A stretch of DNA of 64,000 nucleotides from Ancylomarina euxina (GCF_003863355.1 NZ_QQWG01000003.1:186001-250000), one strand, 5' to 3'. Numbered from the stretch's first letter, positions 46,201 to 54,897 are shown. A program made the numbers and translations. Notes: a model not told the origin generated them from the letters alone.

Positions 46201-46368
46201 TTATTCTTTTAATGTACGATTACCTTTGGTGTGCTTTGGAAAATATGGACAATGTTTACATCCATTTCCACAACAGTAGCCTCTTTCACTTAGGTATTTA
46301 TGTGTTAAAATGCGATAGCCATCGGGGCTCATATAATAGTCGATATCTAGTTTTAAATCGTCGAACAT
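46201..46368 (-). CDS. DUF5522-like small cysteine-rich protein (55 aa)
   Basis: Read directly from the minus strand: MFDDLKLDIDYYMSPDG begins at 46368 and the frame closes with TAA at 46201. A compact cysteine block GYCCGNGCKHCPY lies near residues 30-42, within a conserved core with YRILTHKYLSERGYCC. I recognise this as the DUF5522 family of small Bacteroidota proteins. Four closely spaced cysteines suggest zinc or Fe-S binding, but the function is unknown. It is 11 bp upstream of fmt on the same strand. Its shortness makes it easy to miss in routine gene calls. Confidence 0.82.
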   Translation of the reverse strand: MFDDLKLDIDYYMSPDGYRILTHKYLSERGYCCGNGCKHCPYFPKHTKGNRTLKE

Positions 46369-46412
46369 GGTATGAAGTAATTTGAATAAATTAATCTTCT
46401 AGAAAAGAATTC

Positions 46413-46874
46413 TTATTGGATTTCCAGAAATTGTTTCATCTTCTCGTTTTTAATTGTAATGGAAAGCTGATAATGTGAAATTTTCCAATTCCCATCTTTT
46501 AAACTTAGAACACCTGAGGCTCTACAAACGCCCATCCAAGTATTTAGTAATTCATTGAACCAAGCCGTTTTTCCATCCTCTGAAAAGTAGATTTTTCTAT
46601 CAAATGCTTTAAAGTCCCATGCTTTACCTTTCTTAAAATAAGGTTCACAAAAACTAAAGAATTCTGTTTTTGTCCACCTTTCTGAGGCATCAGTACCGAT
46701 ATAAATTGCATTATCGTCCATAGCTGAAAAATAAGCATCGAGATTAGCATTAGTGGCTGCTAGATGCCAATTATCAAGAAGTGTATGTATTTCTTTAGGT
46801 TCAGTTATTGTTTTATTCCGACATGCTACTAAAGAGAATGTTAATAAAATAATGAATGAAATTTGCTTAAGCAT
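46413..46874 (-). CDS. Lipoprotein with NTF2/SnoaL-like domain
   Basis: The ATG at 46874 is chosen: it opens a lipoprotein signal (hydrophobic stretch then FSLVACRN, lipobox Cys near residue 18). The mature part (about 130 aa) looks like the SnoaL/NTF2 cone fold: LLDNWHLAATNANLDAYFSAMDDNAIYIGTD, then WFNELLNTWMGVCRASGVLSLKDGNWKISHYQLS. This group often has unknown or house-cleaning roles. It overlaps the end of the upstream LptF/G gene by 8 bp, so the two are translationally coupled. Confidence 0.8.
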   Translation of the reverse strand: MLKQISFIILLTFSLVACRNKTITEPKEIHTLLDNWHLAATNANLDAYFSAMDDNAIYIGTDASERWTKTEFFSFCEPYFKKGKAWDFKAFDRKIYFSEDGKTAWFNELLNTWMGVCRASGVLSLKDGNWKISHYQLSITIKNEKMKQFLEIQ

Positions 46875-48327
46875 CTTTTTTCGAAAAAAGTTTAGTTGGA
46901 TTAAGTCTTTTAAAGAAGTTGATATAAACATCAATATTAAGGATGCCTGAATCAGTTGTTGCCTTATAGGTAAGAACAATACCTAATGGAAGAATGACTA
47001 TTGATGAAATCCACATCCCCATAAATGGGGATAAAACAAGTTCTCTAGCTGCTCGTTCACCTGTCATCGAAATGATATAGTAAATGATAAAGAAAAGAAC
47101 AGATACGATAACAGGCATTCCCAAACCACCTTTCCTAATGATGGCACCCAGAGGTGCTCCGATAAAGAAAAAGATAATACAAGCAAAAGATAAGGTGAAT
47201 TTACGATGCCATTCGTTCACGTGTTTCTGAATCCATTTTTGCTTTGCACTTTGTATGCCTATATTTCTCGAAATACGATCTTTAGATTTGCGACTATAAC
47301 TAAGGGCATTTCCAACTGATGTTAGTTTATCACTTAAGTCTAGTTGTTGGTATAAAGAATCGGCATTCCAAATTTTAGCGTTTAAAAGGACTTGACGTGT
47401 TGAATCTTTACGTGAAGCTTTGCTTTCTTTTTTGAAATATTGGTAGCTTGATAGTTGATCAGCCAATCTATCTTTTTCCTCTTGCAACTCATCTTCAAGG
47501 GTATCTCTTTGATTAGATAGTTGCTTTAAATTTAGCATTCGGTACGAATTTCTAAAACGTTCCTCATCGGTTCTTTTTAGTTCATTACCTGGAAGGCTAA
47601 TTGTGGTTTTATATAAATCAAATTTGACTTTTTGTGATGGATGCTTATCACGATCTTTACGTTTATTTGCCTTCACCTCTTTATACATGTTGCCACTGTA
47701 GAGCGTTAAGTCCATAAACAACTTATCGGCACTTGTTGACATGATTCCAGAGTCAGCAATAGTAACTTGAGTATTTCCCTGATTATCTCTATGGTCATAA
47801 ATCAATAGGTCATGAATCATACCTGTTTCCTTATTGATTTGACCAACCTTAATTCCAAAGCCAGGTAGGTCGCTTGTGAAGATCCCTTCTTTTAAAACCA
47901 ATTCAGGATTTTGATGTTGAATATCGTAAAGTAGAGCGCTGGTTTTAAGCGATGCGACAGGCATAACATAGTTTGAGAAGTAAAAGGCTCCCAGACCAAT
48001 AAATATGACTAAGATAATGAGAGGGCGCATAATTCGTTGCAGGGATATACCTGCTGCTTTCATGGCAATTAATTCGTAGTTTTCACCCATATTACCAAAG
48101 GACATGATTGAGGCCAATAGAATGGCAAGGGGGAGTGCCATTGGGACGAGAGTCGCGGAAACGTAAAACATGAATTCCACAATAACAGTCCAATCTAAAC
48201 CTTTTCCTACAAATTCATCGATGTAGCGCCATAGAAATTGCATGAGTAAAACAAACATGCAAATAAAGAAGGTGAATGTTAAGGGACCTAAAAAGCTTTT
48301 TAGTATAAAGGAGTGTAGTCGTTTCAT
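46867..48327 (-). CDS. LptF/LptG-family permease (YjgP/YjgQ)
   Basis: Inner-membrane component of the lipopolysaccharide export machinery. The ATG at 48327 is used rather than a TTG five codons upstream. Layout: helices near residues 10-35, 55-80 and 95-118 (MALPLAILLASIMSFGNMGENYELIAMKAAG), a periplasmic beta-jellyroll domain (about 125-240), an inserted charged coiled segment (about 245-330), then three C-terminal helices with FSLSFACIIFFFIGAPLGAIIRKGG-like sequence. The family motif LGAIIRKGGLG is clear. LptF or LptG cannot be decided. At 486 aa it is longer than E. coli LptF/G because of the coiled insert, usual in Bacteroidota. Confidence 0.88.
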   Translation of the reverse strand: MKRLHSFILKSFLGPLTFTFFICMFVLLMQFLWRYIDEFVGKGLDWTVIVEFMFYVSATLVPMALPLAILLASIMSFGNMGENYELIAMKAAGISLQRIMRPLIILVIFIGLGAFYFSNYVMPVASLKTSALLYDIQHQNPELVLKEGIFTSDLPGFGIKVGQINKETGMIHDLLIYDHRDNQGNTQVTIADSGIMSTSADKLFMDLTLYSGNMYKEVKANKRKDRDKHPSQKVKFDLYKTTISLPGNELKRTDEERFRNSYRMLNLKQLSNQRDTLEDELQEEKDRLADQLSSYQYFKKESKASRKDSTRQVLLNAKIWNADSLYQQLDLSDKLTSVGNALSYSRKSKDRISRNIGIQSAKQKWIQKHVNEWHRKFTLSFACIIFFFIGAPLGAIIRKGGLGMPVIVSVLFFIIYYIISMTGERAARELVLSPFMGMWISSIVILPLGIVLTYKATTDSGILNIDVYINFFKRLNPTKLFSKKDA

Positions 48328-48394
48328 GGATCTGGTATTCAAGAATAAGTATCAAACAAGGTTGATTAACTTAATACAAGCTCATATTATAATG

Positions 48395-48429
48395 CAAAAA
48401 AAAGACCAGTAGAAAATGAATCTGGTCTT
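48395..48429 (-). terminator. Hairpin terminator of the START-like gene
   Basis: Arms AAGACCAG (48402-48409) and CTGGTCTT (48422-48429); on the minus strand eight T follow the hairpin. It lies 57 bp after the stop at 48486. Confidence 0.8.
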
Positions 48430-48485
48430 ATTGCTTACAAAAATAAAGTATTTTATCAGGAATATGTGTTTTTGAGTGTTAAAAA

Positions 48486-48860
48486 TTATGCACCCAATAC
48501 ATGTTTCAGTTCCGAGATTTGAGAGTCCCAGAGCTCCATGTTTTCATCAATTTCATCTTCATCTGCGAAATCAGTAATAATTAATGACAAGTCATTAGTT
48601 AAGGCATCAATTTCAAATCGAAATTCGAAATAAGAATCGTCATCCTCGCTATCTAGCCAATGAAATCTCACAACCTGATTCTCTTTTTTATGAATCAATT
48701 CAGCTTTTTGTTCAGACCCTTCCCATTCGAAAGTGTAAATTTTCCCTTTTTGATTAACATTATCTGCAAACCATTCGGATAAACCACTCGAAGTACTTAA
48801 GCGTTCAAATAATACTTTTTGTGAGGCACGAATGACGTATTCTAAATCGTATTTAATCAT
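48486..48860 (-). CDS. START-like (SRPBCC) domain protein
   Basis: A 124-aa protein with the alpha/beta helix-grip look: YDLEYVIRASQKVLFERLSTSSGLSEWFADNV at the N-terminus, then strands with FEWEGSEQKAELI, VRFHWLDSEDDDSYFEF, and a C-terminal helix. This Bacteroidota-specific form of the SRPBCC superfamily is usually a lone cytoplasmic protein of unknown ligand. It stands alone and is followed by a terminator. Confidence 0.82.
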   Translation of the reverse strand: MIKYDLEYVIRASQKVLFERLSTSSGLSEWFADNVNQKGKIYTFEWEGSEQKAELIHKKENQVVRFHWLDSEDDDSYFEFRFEIDALTNDLSLIITDFADEDEIDENMELWDSQISELKHVLGA

Positions 48861-49145
48861 GTTTTTTGTTTTCTTGTCAATTTGAAATATTCCTTGTCTT
48901 TTATTCTATATATAACTGATTTATATATAGAATATTTAAAATTCATTCTAATATTTGCGATCAAAAATAGTAAATAATATTTAACTAAATTATATTTTAA
49001 TTTTTATTATAAATATTGTTCCGTAATTGAAGTTCAGGGGCTATTTTTGGCATTATTCGTATAAGATATACAAAAAATAATTATTATCGGTAGTCTGTTG
49101 TTGTTTTATAGAGTAATTTGAAAAGATTCTGAAAAGATTAATAGC
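48861..49145. other. AT-rich intergenic region with palindrome
   Basis: A 13-bp-arm inverted repeat (48903-48915 and 48921-48933, ATTCTATATATAA and complement, 5-base spacer) lies 43 bp upstream of the START-like gene, where an operator could sit. The rest is AT-rich without recognised features. Confidence 0.4.
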
Positions 49146-49177
49146 AAAAAAAAAGGCTTAGAAAAATCTAAGCCTTT
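49146..49177 (-). terminator. Terminator of the first tRNA-Met gene
   Basis: Arms AAAGGCTTAG (49152-49161) and CTAAGCCTTT (49168-49177) followed on the minus strand by a run of T. It sits 2 bp after the tRNA 3' end. Confidence 0.88.
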
Positions 49178-49179
49178 AG

Positions 49180-49253
49180 TAGCGAGAGGCGGGGTTGAAC
49201 CGCCGACCTCATGATTATGAATCATGCGCTCTAACCAACTGAGCTACCTCGCC
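49180..49253 (-). tRNA. tRNA-Met (CAU), copy 1
   Basis: On the minus strand the cloverleaf is complete: 7-bp acceptor with wobble pairs at both ends, D arm GCTC/GAGC, anticodon arm CATGA/TCATG with loop TTCATAA (anticodon CAT), and a T arm GGCGG/CCGCC with TTCAACC loop. CCA is not encoded. The loop and the D-arm resemble elongator tRNA-Met more than initiator; a lysidine-modified tRNA-Ile(CAU) cannot be fully excluded. It has its own -7-like box (49271-49278) and terminator. Confidence 0.93.
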
Positions 49254-49270
49254 GTTTCTCAATTGCGATG

Positions 49271-49278
49271 CAAATATA
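49271..49278 (-). promoter_or_regulatory. Promoter box of tRNA-Met copy 1
   Basis: The minus strand reads TATATTTGC, matching TAnnTTTG, 18 bp before the tRNA 5' end. A T-rich stretch takes the -33 place. Confidence 0.6.
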
Positions 49279-49403
49279 GCGTCTATTTTCAATTTTAAAA
49301 ATCTTTTTTTTGATTTTTTGAAATTAAGATGAGATGTTGATTGAAACATCTTAAGATACAGGCTTTTGAAAGGAAATATATTTTTAGCTTGAAGTAAAGG
49401 GAT

Positions 49404-49436
49404 AAAAAAAAGGCTTAGAGAAATCTAAGCCTTTTT
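49404..49436 (-). terminator. Terminator of the second tRNA-Met gene
   Basis: Same design as at 49146: arms AAAAAGGCTTAG (49407-49418) and CTAAGCCTTTTT (49425-49436), with a T-run on the minus strand. Confidence 0.88.
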
Positions 49437-49439
49437 AAG

Positions 49440-49513
49440 TAGCGAGAGGCGGGGTTGAACCGCCGACCTCATGATTATGAATCATGCGCTCTAACCAACT
49501 GAGCTACCTCGCC
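49440..49513 (-). tRNA. tRNA-Met (CAU), copy 2
   Basis: Identical over all 74 bases to copy 1 at 49180-49253. The 25 bp upstream of the two tRNAs (49254-49278 and 49514-49538) and the terminators are also nearly identical, so the whole unit of roughly 128 bp was duplicated in tandem. Confidence 0.93.
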
Positions 49514-49530
49514 GTTTCTCAATTGCGATG

Positions 49531-49538
49531 CAAATATA
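49531..49538 (-). promoter_or_regulatory. Promoter box of tRNA-Met copy 2
   Basis: Minus-strand TATATTTGC, identical in sequence and distance to the box of copy 1. Confidence 0.6.
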
Positions 49539-49917
49539 AAGGCATTTCTCAATAAAAAAAAGGATGATCATGAATTTTAATTAAAAAGATTTTTTCTGAG
49601 AATAGGTCTCTTTGTCTATTAGAGAGTTAGCGTTTTATTTTTTTTCAAAAAAAATATCCTAACTCATGTTTTTTTCTGGAAAAGTATGAGAATGCTAGTG
49701 TTTAGAGTATTTTGAGCTAATCTTTTTTGCTGATATGGTGTAATGAAATAATAGAATAAGATATTTGAAATGACATCTTTCTTCAAAAATTCCGATTGCG
49801 AAGGCAATAATTTATGACAGGATTAAACGAGTGTATTTGCTGCGATAATATTATCTTTGTCTGCCTTTCAAGAAATGAGAGATTATTGAATTTTTAATCA
49901 GATAAAAACACAATACT
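49539..49917. other. AT-rich intergenic region
   Basis: No gene recognised. TATCTTTG at 49852-49859 is a candidate -7 box for the gene at 49918, giving a leader of about 50 nt. Confidence 0.45.
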
Positions 49918-50424
49918 ATGACTAATAATTGGTTTGAATGTAAAGTGAAGTACGTTAAAATTGATGAAAACGGGAAAGAGAAAAAAGTGACAGAGCCTTA
50001 TTTGGTAGATGCTGTTTCTTTTACTGAAGCAGAAGCTCGTATTCATACGGAATTGGAGAAAATGATTCATAGTGATTTTATTGTGACTAATATAAGCAAG
50101 TCAAATATTAGTGAGTTGTTTCCAAATGAGAATGGTGATCGATGGTTTAAGGCCAAGACGAGTTTCGTTATGGTTGATGAGGAATCTGGTAAGGAGAAGA
50201 AGTCGAATAATTATATGTTGGTTGAGGCGAATAATGTAAAAGATGCCTATGAATACCTTACGGAAGGTTTGAGTGACATGATTGTTCCATTTGAAATTCC
50301 ATCAGTTTCTGAAAGTCCAATTATGGATGTATTTCCTTTCTTTAAAGATGAACTGAATGAAGAAATTCCTGAAAACTTGAAACCAATTTCGGAATTTGAA
50401 GATGTTTCTTCTGATTTCGAATAA
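49918..50424 (+). CDS. DUF4494-like protein with internal duplication
   Basis: Function unknown; I recognise the Bacteroidota DUF4494 family. The 168-aa cytoplasmic protein consists of two related halves: NWFECKVKYVKIDENGKEKK (from residue 3) and RWFKAKTSFVMVDEESGKEK (from residue 80). Each is followed by Y(L/M)V(D/E)A and a helix with EAxARI or DAYEYL. The repeat suggests a two-domain fold or pseudo-dimer. It is a single-gene unit followed by a terminator. Confidence 0.85.
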   Translation: MTNNWFECKVKYVKIDENGKEKKVTEPYLVDAVSFTEAEARIHTELEKMIHSDFIVTNISKSNISELFPNENGDRWFKAKTSFVMVDEESGKEKKSNNYMLVEANNVKDAYEYLTEGLSDMIVPFEIPSVSESPIMDVFPFFKDELNEEIPENLKPISEFEDVSSDFE

Positions 50425-50450
50425 AGACATTATAAATTGAATTGAACAAG

Positions 50451-50478
50451 GAGCTGATTTTAAAATCAGCTCTTTTTT
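50451..50478 (+). terminator. Hairpin terminator
   Basis: Perfect palindrome GAGCTGATTTT/AAAATCAGCTC (50451-50472) followed by TTTTTT. Confidence 0.9.
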
Positions 50479-50696
50479 GTTCTACAATAATCTCGACTTG
50501 GATATGCATCGTATTTTTACGGAAACGATTGTTTTCTGTTGAAAAACATTTTTGATTTCTTAGTTTATGTGAATTATCTTTGAATGAGTTATGTGTTTAA
50601 GTTTAAGAATATCAGATGGGTATGTCAGGCTGTATGTGTTGTTTCTGTTGATTGTTAAATTGCAAATAAAAAGTGGACAAAATCTGATTGAAGCTT

Positions 50697-50704
50697 TACA
50701 TTTG
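50697..50704 (+). promoter_or_regulatory. Candidate -7 box for the aspartase gene
   Basis: TACATTTG matches TAnnTTTG; start expected near 50711, about 70 nt before the ATG at 50782. No convincing -33 box. Confidence 0.4.
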
Positions 50705-50781
50705 TTGCATAAAATTATCTAAAAAACTACGCCAAATATTAGCATTTATAAAGTGATAATATTTTGCTAAAGCATTACAAT

Positions 50782-52188
50782 ATGAAGACAAGAATAGAGC
50801 ACGATTTACTTGGTTACAAAGAAGTTCCATCTGAAGCATATTATGGAATTCAAACTTTAAGAGCAGTTGAAAATTTTGATATTTGCGGTGTTAAACTTAG
50901 CGCATATCCAAAATATATTAAAGCTCTTGCCATGGTTAAGTGGGCAGCTTCAAAAGCTAATAACGAATTAGGTTTATTAAATGATGAGCTTAATGACGCT
51001 ATAACAAAAGCTTGTGAAGAGATTATTGATGGAAAACTTATTGAAGAGTTTCCAGTTGATATGATTCAAGGTGGTGCAGGTACATCGACCAATATGAATG
51101 CTAATGAGGTAATTGCTAACCGTGCATTAGAGATCATGGGATTTGAAAAAGGAGACTACGATCATTGTCATCCTAATAATCATGTTAACCTTTCTCAATC
51201 GACTAATGATGCATACCCAACTGGTATAAAGATTGGTCTTATTCTTAAGAATGAAGCTTTAGTAGCTAATTTGATAGAGTTAATTGCATCTTTCAGAGCT
51301 AAGGGCGAAGAGTTTAAGGATGTTTTGAAAATGGGGCGTACTCAATTACAAGATGCTGTACCAATGACTTTAGGACAAGAGTTTGAAGCTTGGGCTGTAA
51401 ACCTTGAAGAGGAGATTTTGCGTCTTAACGAAAACGCGAAATTATTCTTAGAAGTGAATATGGGTGCTACTGCTATCGGAACAGGTATTAACTCAGAGCC
51501 TGATTATCCTGAAAAATGTATCAAGCACTTACGTGATATCACAAAGATGGATATTGTATTGGCAGGCAATCTTATTGAGGCAACTCCAGATACAGGATCA
51601 TATGTGATGTATTCCTCAGCAATCAAACGTTTAGCGATCAAGCTTTCTAAGATATGTAATGACCTTCGTTTGCTTTCTTCAGGACCTCGTTGTGGATTCA
51701 ATGAGATTAATCTTCCTAAGATGCAGCCAGGTTCTTCAATCATGCCAGGTAAAGTAAATCCTGTAATTCCAGAGGTTGTTAATCAAATAGCTTACAAAGT
51801 GATTGGTAATGATCTAACTGTAACTTTTGCTGCAGAAGCGGGTCAATTACAGTTGAACGTGATGGAGCCAGTAATGGTTCGTGCTATGTTGGAATCGATG
51901 GAGATGTTAGAAAACGGAATGTCTACATTAAGGGAACGTTGCATCGATGGTATCACTGCTAATGTTGAGCACTGTAAAGAGATGGTTTTAAACAGTATTG
52001 GAATTGTAACTGCAGTAAACCCAACTTTAGGTTATGAAGCATCTTCTAGAATTGCTAAACGTGCATTGGCTGAAAACAGAAGTGTTTATGAATTGATTCT
52101 TGAAGAAGGACTATTGACTAAAGAGAAGCTTGATGAGATTCTTGCTCCTGAGCGTATGATTAAGCCTCAGAAATTTATCAAGGCATAA
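50782..52188 (+). CDS. aspA: Aspartate ammonia-lyase
   Basis: Interconverts aspartate with fumarate and ammonia. The ATG at 50782 (MKTRIEHDLLG) is used; an upstream TTG start would add six atypical residues. The start region R-E-D-L-G-E-type pattern TRIEHDLLGYKEVPSEAYYG and the fumarase/aspartase signature GSSIMPGKVNP near residue 325 are present, with GGAGTSTNMNANEVIANRA near 95. 468 aa is normal. Fumarate hydratase class II is the close alternative, but the EHDLLG(Y/D)xxVP start and the lone genomic setting favour aspartase. In anaerobes it can feed fumarate respiration. Confidence 0.9.
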   Translation: MKTRIEHDLLGYKEVPSEAYYGIQTLRAVENFDICGVKLSAYPKYIKALAMVKWAASKANNELGLLNDELNDAITKACEEIIDGKLIEEFPVDMIQGGAGTSTNMNANEVIANRALEIMGFEKGDYDHCHPNNHVNLSQSTNDAYPTGIKIGLILKNEALVANLIELIASFRAKGEEFKDVLKMGRTQLQDAVPMTLGQEFEAWAVNLEEEILRLNENAKLFLEVNMGATAIGTGINSEPDYPEKCIKHLRDITKMDIVLAGNLIEATPDTGSYVMYSSAIKRLAIKLSKICNDLRLLSSGPRCGFNEINLPKMQPGSSIMPGKVNPVIPEVVNQIAYKVIGNDLTVTFAAEAGQLQLNVMEPVMVRAMLESMEMLENGMSTLRERCIDGITANVEHCKEMVLNSIGIVTAVNPTLGYEASSRIAKRALAENRSVYELILEEGLLTKEKLDEILAPERMIKPQKFIKA

Positions 52189-52211
52189 TTCTCAGAATTA
52201 CTAGATATAGG

Positions 52212-52243
52212 AAGAGCCATCTTTAGGGATGGCTCTTTTTTTT
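52212..52243 (+). terminator. Hairpin terminator
   Basis: Arms AAGAGCCATC (52212-52221) and GATGGCTCTT (52228-52237) followed by T8, 24 bp after the aspartase stop. Confidence 0.9.
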
Positions 52244-52357
52244 ATATGTATTATTAAAAAAACAATTTTATAAAAGTAATTCACAGAATTACCGTAGTTG
52301 TCATCATTAAATATTAAAGCGTTTTCATTCTGAAAATTATGGCATTATGAGGATTCT

Positions 52358-53371
52358 TTATTGATTAATCACAAGTTTTTTGATTGTTTTAATCCAGGCT
52401 GGATTATCGTTTAAGCTTTCAACCAATACGAGTTTTTTGCCTCCATTCTCTTTGAATAGTTCAGTAAATTCGCCTCCAATTTCTATGGTTGTTTCTAAGC
52501 AATCGGCAACAAAGGCGGGGCTAAATACCATGATGTTTTTCTTGCCTTCTTTTGCTAGTTTCACCATTAACTTATCGGCAAATGGCTCTAGCCAATCCTT
52601 ATCTAATCTTGACTGAAAGGCAACCGTATATTTTCCTTGAGGAATATTCAGTTCCTGAGCAATCAGCCTTGCATTTTCGTAGCAAGTTGCTTTGTAGCAA
52701 TAGTAATCTGTTTCTCGCTTAAATTTCTTATCGCAATCGCAAGTTTTACAATTTCGATGAGGATGTACTTTATTTATTTGTCTGATGGGTAAGCCATGGA
52801 ATGAAAACACAAAATGTTCGAAATCATCGATGTTATGCTTACGTGCATTATCTGCAATGATATTAATATAATCAGGATCTTCGAAAAACTGATTGATGAT
52901 ATTAACCTCTGGAATTACCTCCCAGGATTTCATTAATTCCATAACTCTTTCGATAGTAGAGCCAGTAGAAGATGAAGCATATTGAGGATACATTGGGAAC
53001 ACGATTAAGCGCTCTGGCATCTCTGCTTTGATTTTATTTAAAACGCCAGAAAGTGAAGGCTCGTTATAGCGCATTCCTAATTCAACCTTATAGTCATCGC
53101 CTAATTCGTCTTGCAGCATTTTTTTTACACTTTCTCCATATATCATCAAAGGAGAACCTTCAGGTGTCCATAGCTCCTTATATATTTTAGATGAAGATTT
53201 TGCTCTAAATGGGATAATGATGAGGTTGACTAATATTTTTCGCAGAAGCCAGGGAATATCAATAACTCGTTTATCATTTAAAAACTCCTTTAAGTATGAA
53301 CGCACATCTTTAACACTTGGACTTTTTGGGGTACCAAGGTTGATGAGAAGGATAGTTGTTTTTTTATTCAT
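52358..53371 (-). CDS. hemH: Ferrochelatase
   Basis: Last step of protoheme synthesis: inserts ferrous iron into protoporphyrin IX. Blocks: LLINLGTPKSPSVKDVRSYL at the start, LRYNEPSL-like GMRYNEPSLSGVLNKI near 95, PMYPQYASSSTGST near 122, the catalytic His in FSFHGLPIRQI near 188, and VAFQSRLDKDWLEP near 250 before the conserved FSPAFVADCLETTIEI. A cysteine-rich stretch CKTCDCD follows the His motif near 203; its role is unknown. 337 aa is normal. It follows hemF by 71 bp in one heme unit. Confidence 0.95.
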   Translation of the reverse strand: MNKKTTILLINLGTPKSPSVKDVRSYLKEFLNDKRVIDIPWLLRKILVNLIIIPFRAKSSSKIYKELWTPEGSPLMIYGESVKKMLQDELGDDYKVELGMRYNEPSLSGVLNKIKAEMPERLIVFPMYPQYASSSTGSTIERVMELMKSWEVIPEVNIINQFFEDPDYINIIADNARKHNIDDFEHFVFSFHGLPIRQINKVHPHRNCKTCDCDKKFKRETDYYCYKATCYENARLIAQELNIPQGKYTVAFQSRLDKDWLEPFADKLMVKLAKEGKKNIMVFSPAFVADCLETTIEIGGEFTELFKENGGKKLVLVESLNDNPAWIKTIKKLVINQ

Positions 53372-53442
53372 ATTGAATTATGGGTTGATCTATTGTGAAG
53401 ATATTTAAAAATGAGCCAATGAGCAACATTCATGATTATTCT

Positions 53443-54342
53443 CTATAAATATTGTAGCCAATTAGTTCCTTTCTTTAGTTGGCTGATGGTATTTGCTTCT
53501 GGAGAATTCGCCTTAATTTCATATTGATAGGTCCATTTTACTTCAGGAGGCATACTCACTAATATTGATTCGGCACGTCCGTTGGTGTCTATACCAAAGC
53601 GAGTTCCTTTGTCTTGCAGAAGATTAAACTCAACATATCGTCCACGACGATGGAGTTGCCAGTCTTTTTCTTGTTCAGAGTATGGTGAATTGGCCTTCTT
53701 TTTCATGATTGCTGCATATAGAGGTGCAAAGAGTTGGCCAATTTCAATTACGAAACTGAATAGTTCATCTTTTGTTAGTCCTTCTGATTCATTTAAGTGA
53801 TCAAAGAAGATGCCACCTATACCTCTTGTTTCGTCCCTGTGGCTTAAATAGAAATAATCATCAGCCCATGTTTTGAATTTTTGATAGAATTCAGGATGGT
53901 ATTTATCACAAACCAATTTAAGTGCTTGATGGAAATCAGCAGCTTCCTTTTTGTCGATATAGATTGGAGTTAAGTCAATTCCTCCACCAAACCAATAAGT
54001 GCCATCTTTAAGCTCAAAATAGCGGATATTCATATGTACGATTGGAACATGAGGATTTTCTGGATGCATGATAAGTGAGACACCTGTGGCAAAAAACTCA
54101 TCACTCTTAACTTTGAGCTTAGTCTTTATTTTATCTGGTAAGGAGCCATGAACGGCAGAGAAGTTAACACCACCTTTTTCTATAATCTGAGCTTTGGCTA
54201 TAACGCGACTTCGCCCCCCACCGCCACCTTCTCGTTGCCAAATATCTTCTTTAAACCTGGCGTTACCATCGGTACTTTCAATGGTTTGAGTGATTGTATC
54301 CTGGAGTGCTTTAAATTGATCAGCTATTTGTTCTTTAGTCAT
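53443..54342 (-). CDS. hemF: Oxygen-dependent coproporphyrinogen III oxidase
   Basis: Converts coproporphyrinogen III to protoporphyrinogen IX using O2, two steps before HemH. The 299-aa protein shows IWQREGGGGGRSRVI near residue 30, VNFSAVHG near 55, HPENPHVPIVHMNIRYFEL near 93 and WFGGGIDLTPIY near 120, and RRGRYVEFNLLQDKGTRFGI near 230. All are HemF signatures. Presence of the aerobic enzyme points to life with at least some oxygen. It precedes hemH and follows a small membrane protein gene by 48 bp. Confidence 0.95.
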   Translation of the reverse strand: MTKEQIADQFKALQDTITQTIESTDGNARFKEDIWQREGGGGGRSRVIAKAQIIEKGGVNFSAVHGSLPDKIKTKLKVKSDEFFATGVSLIMHPENPHVPIVHMNIRYFELKDGTYWFGGGIDLTPIYIDKKEAADFHQALKLVCDKYHPEFYQKFKTWADDYFYLSHRDETRGIGGIFFDHLNESEGLTKDELFSFVIEIGQLFAPLYAAIMKKKANSPYSEQEKDWQLHRRGRYVEFNLLQDKGTRFGIDTNGRAESILVSMPPEVKWTYQYEIKANSPEANTISQLKKGTNWLQYL

Positions 54343-54390
54343 TTGAACGATTTATTCAGTTGTTTTATTCTACTTTTCTGTTGCCTTTGA

Positions 54391-54690
54391 TTATTTCTTT
54401 TTACTGAAACGAAATCGACTAAGCATTTTCTTTTCAAAAGCCCAAAAGAATTTGAATTGCCCAAGAATTGAACCTACAATAATGAGTAGAACCTGGTAGG
54501 ACGGCGTAATGATTAAAATACTCATTGGGATTTTTATCCAAAGACTTGTTGTAGTATCAATACCTAGATATTCAAATATGGGACGACGTACCATTACTGA
54601 AAGAGATCCGGTTACTGAAAAGGTAAGGAGTATAAGAATCAGCTGAAAGTTGTTTTCAATCTGCCATCTATTTTTGAGTTTTTGAATCAT
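54391..54690 (-). CDS. Small membrane protein near heme genes (DUF6787-like)
   Basis: A 99-aa protein with two membrane helices (about residues 16-36 and 49-75) and a positively charged C-terminus (FEKKMLSRFRFSKKK). It starts the unit that continues with hemF 48 bp downstream, which suggests a link to heme metabolism or simply shared transcription. I believe it belongs to the DUF6787 group, but the assignment is tentative and no function is known. Confidence 0.65.
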   Translation of the reverse strand: MIQKLKNRWQIENNFQLILILLTFSVTGSLSVMVRRPIFEYLGIDTTTSLWIKIPMSILIITPSYQVLLIIVGSILGQFKFFWAFEKKMLSRFRFSKKK

Positions 54691-54897
54691 TGTTTGATGT
54701 GTAAATTCGTTAATCCCGATTCTCGGGACAGGTTGTGTGAATTAGTGAATTTTGTTTTAGCTATTTCGTTAAAAAATAAGAGCTTTTATTTTCCATTTCC
54801 ACCGATTCAATAGATTCTCAAAGATAGAATAAAATACCTCTTTGTCTTAAAATATTATTTTAGAATATTATTGTTATTTTTTATAAGAGTATAGAGC

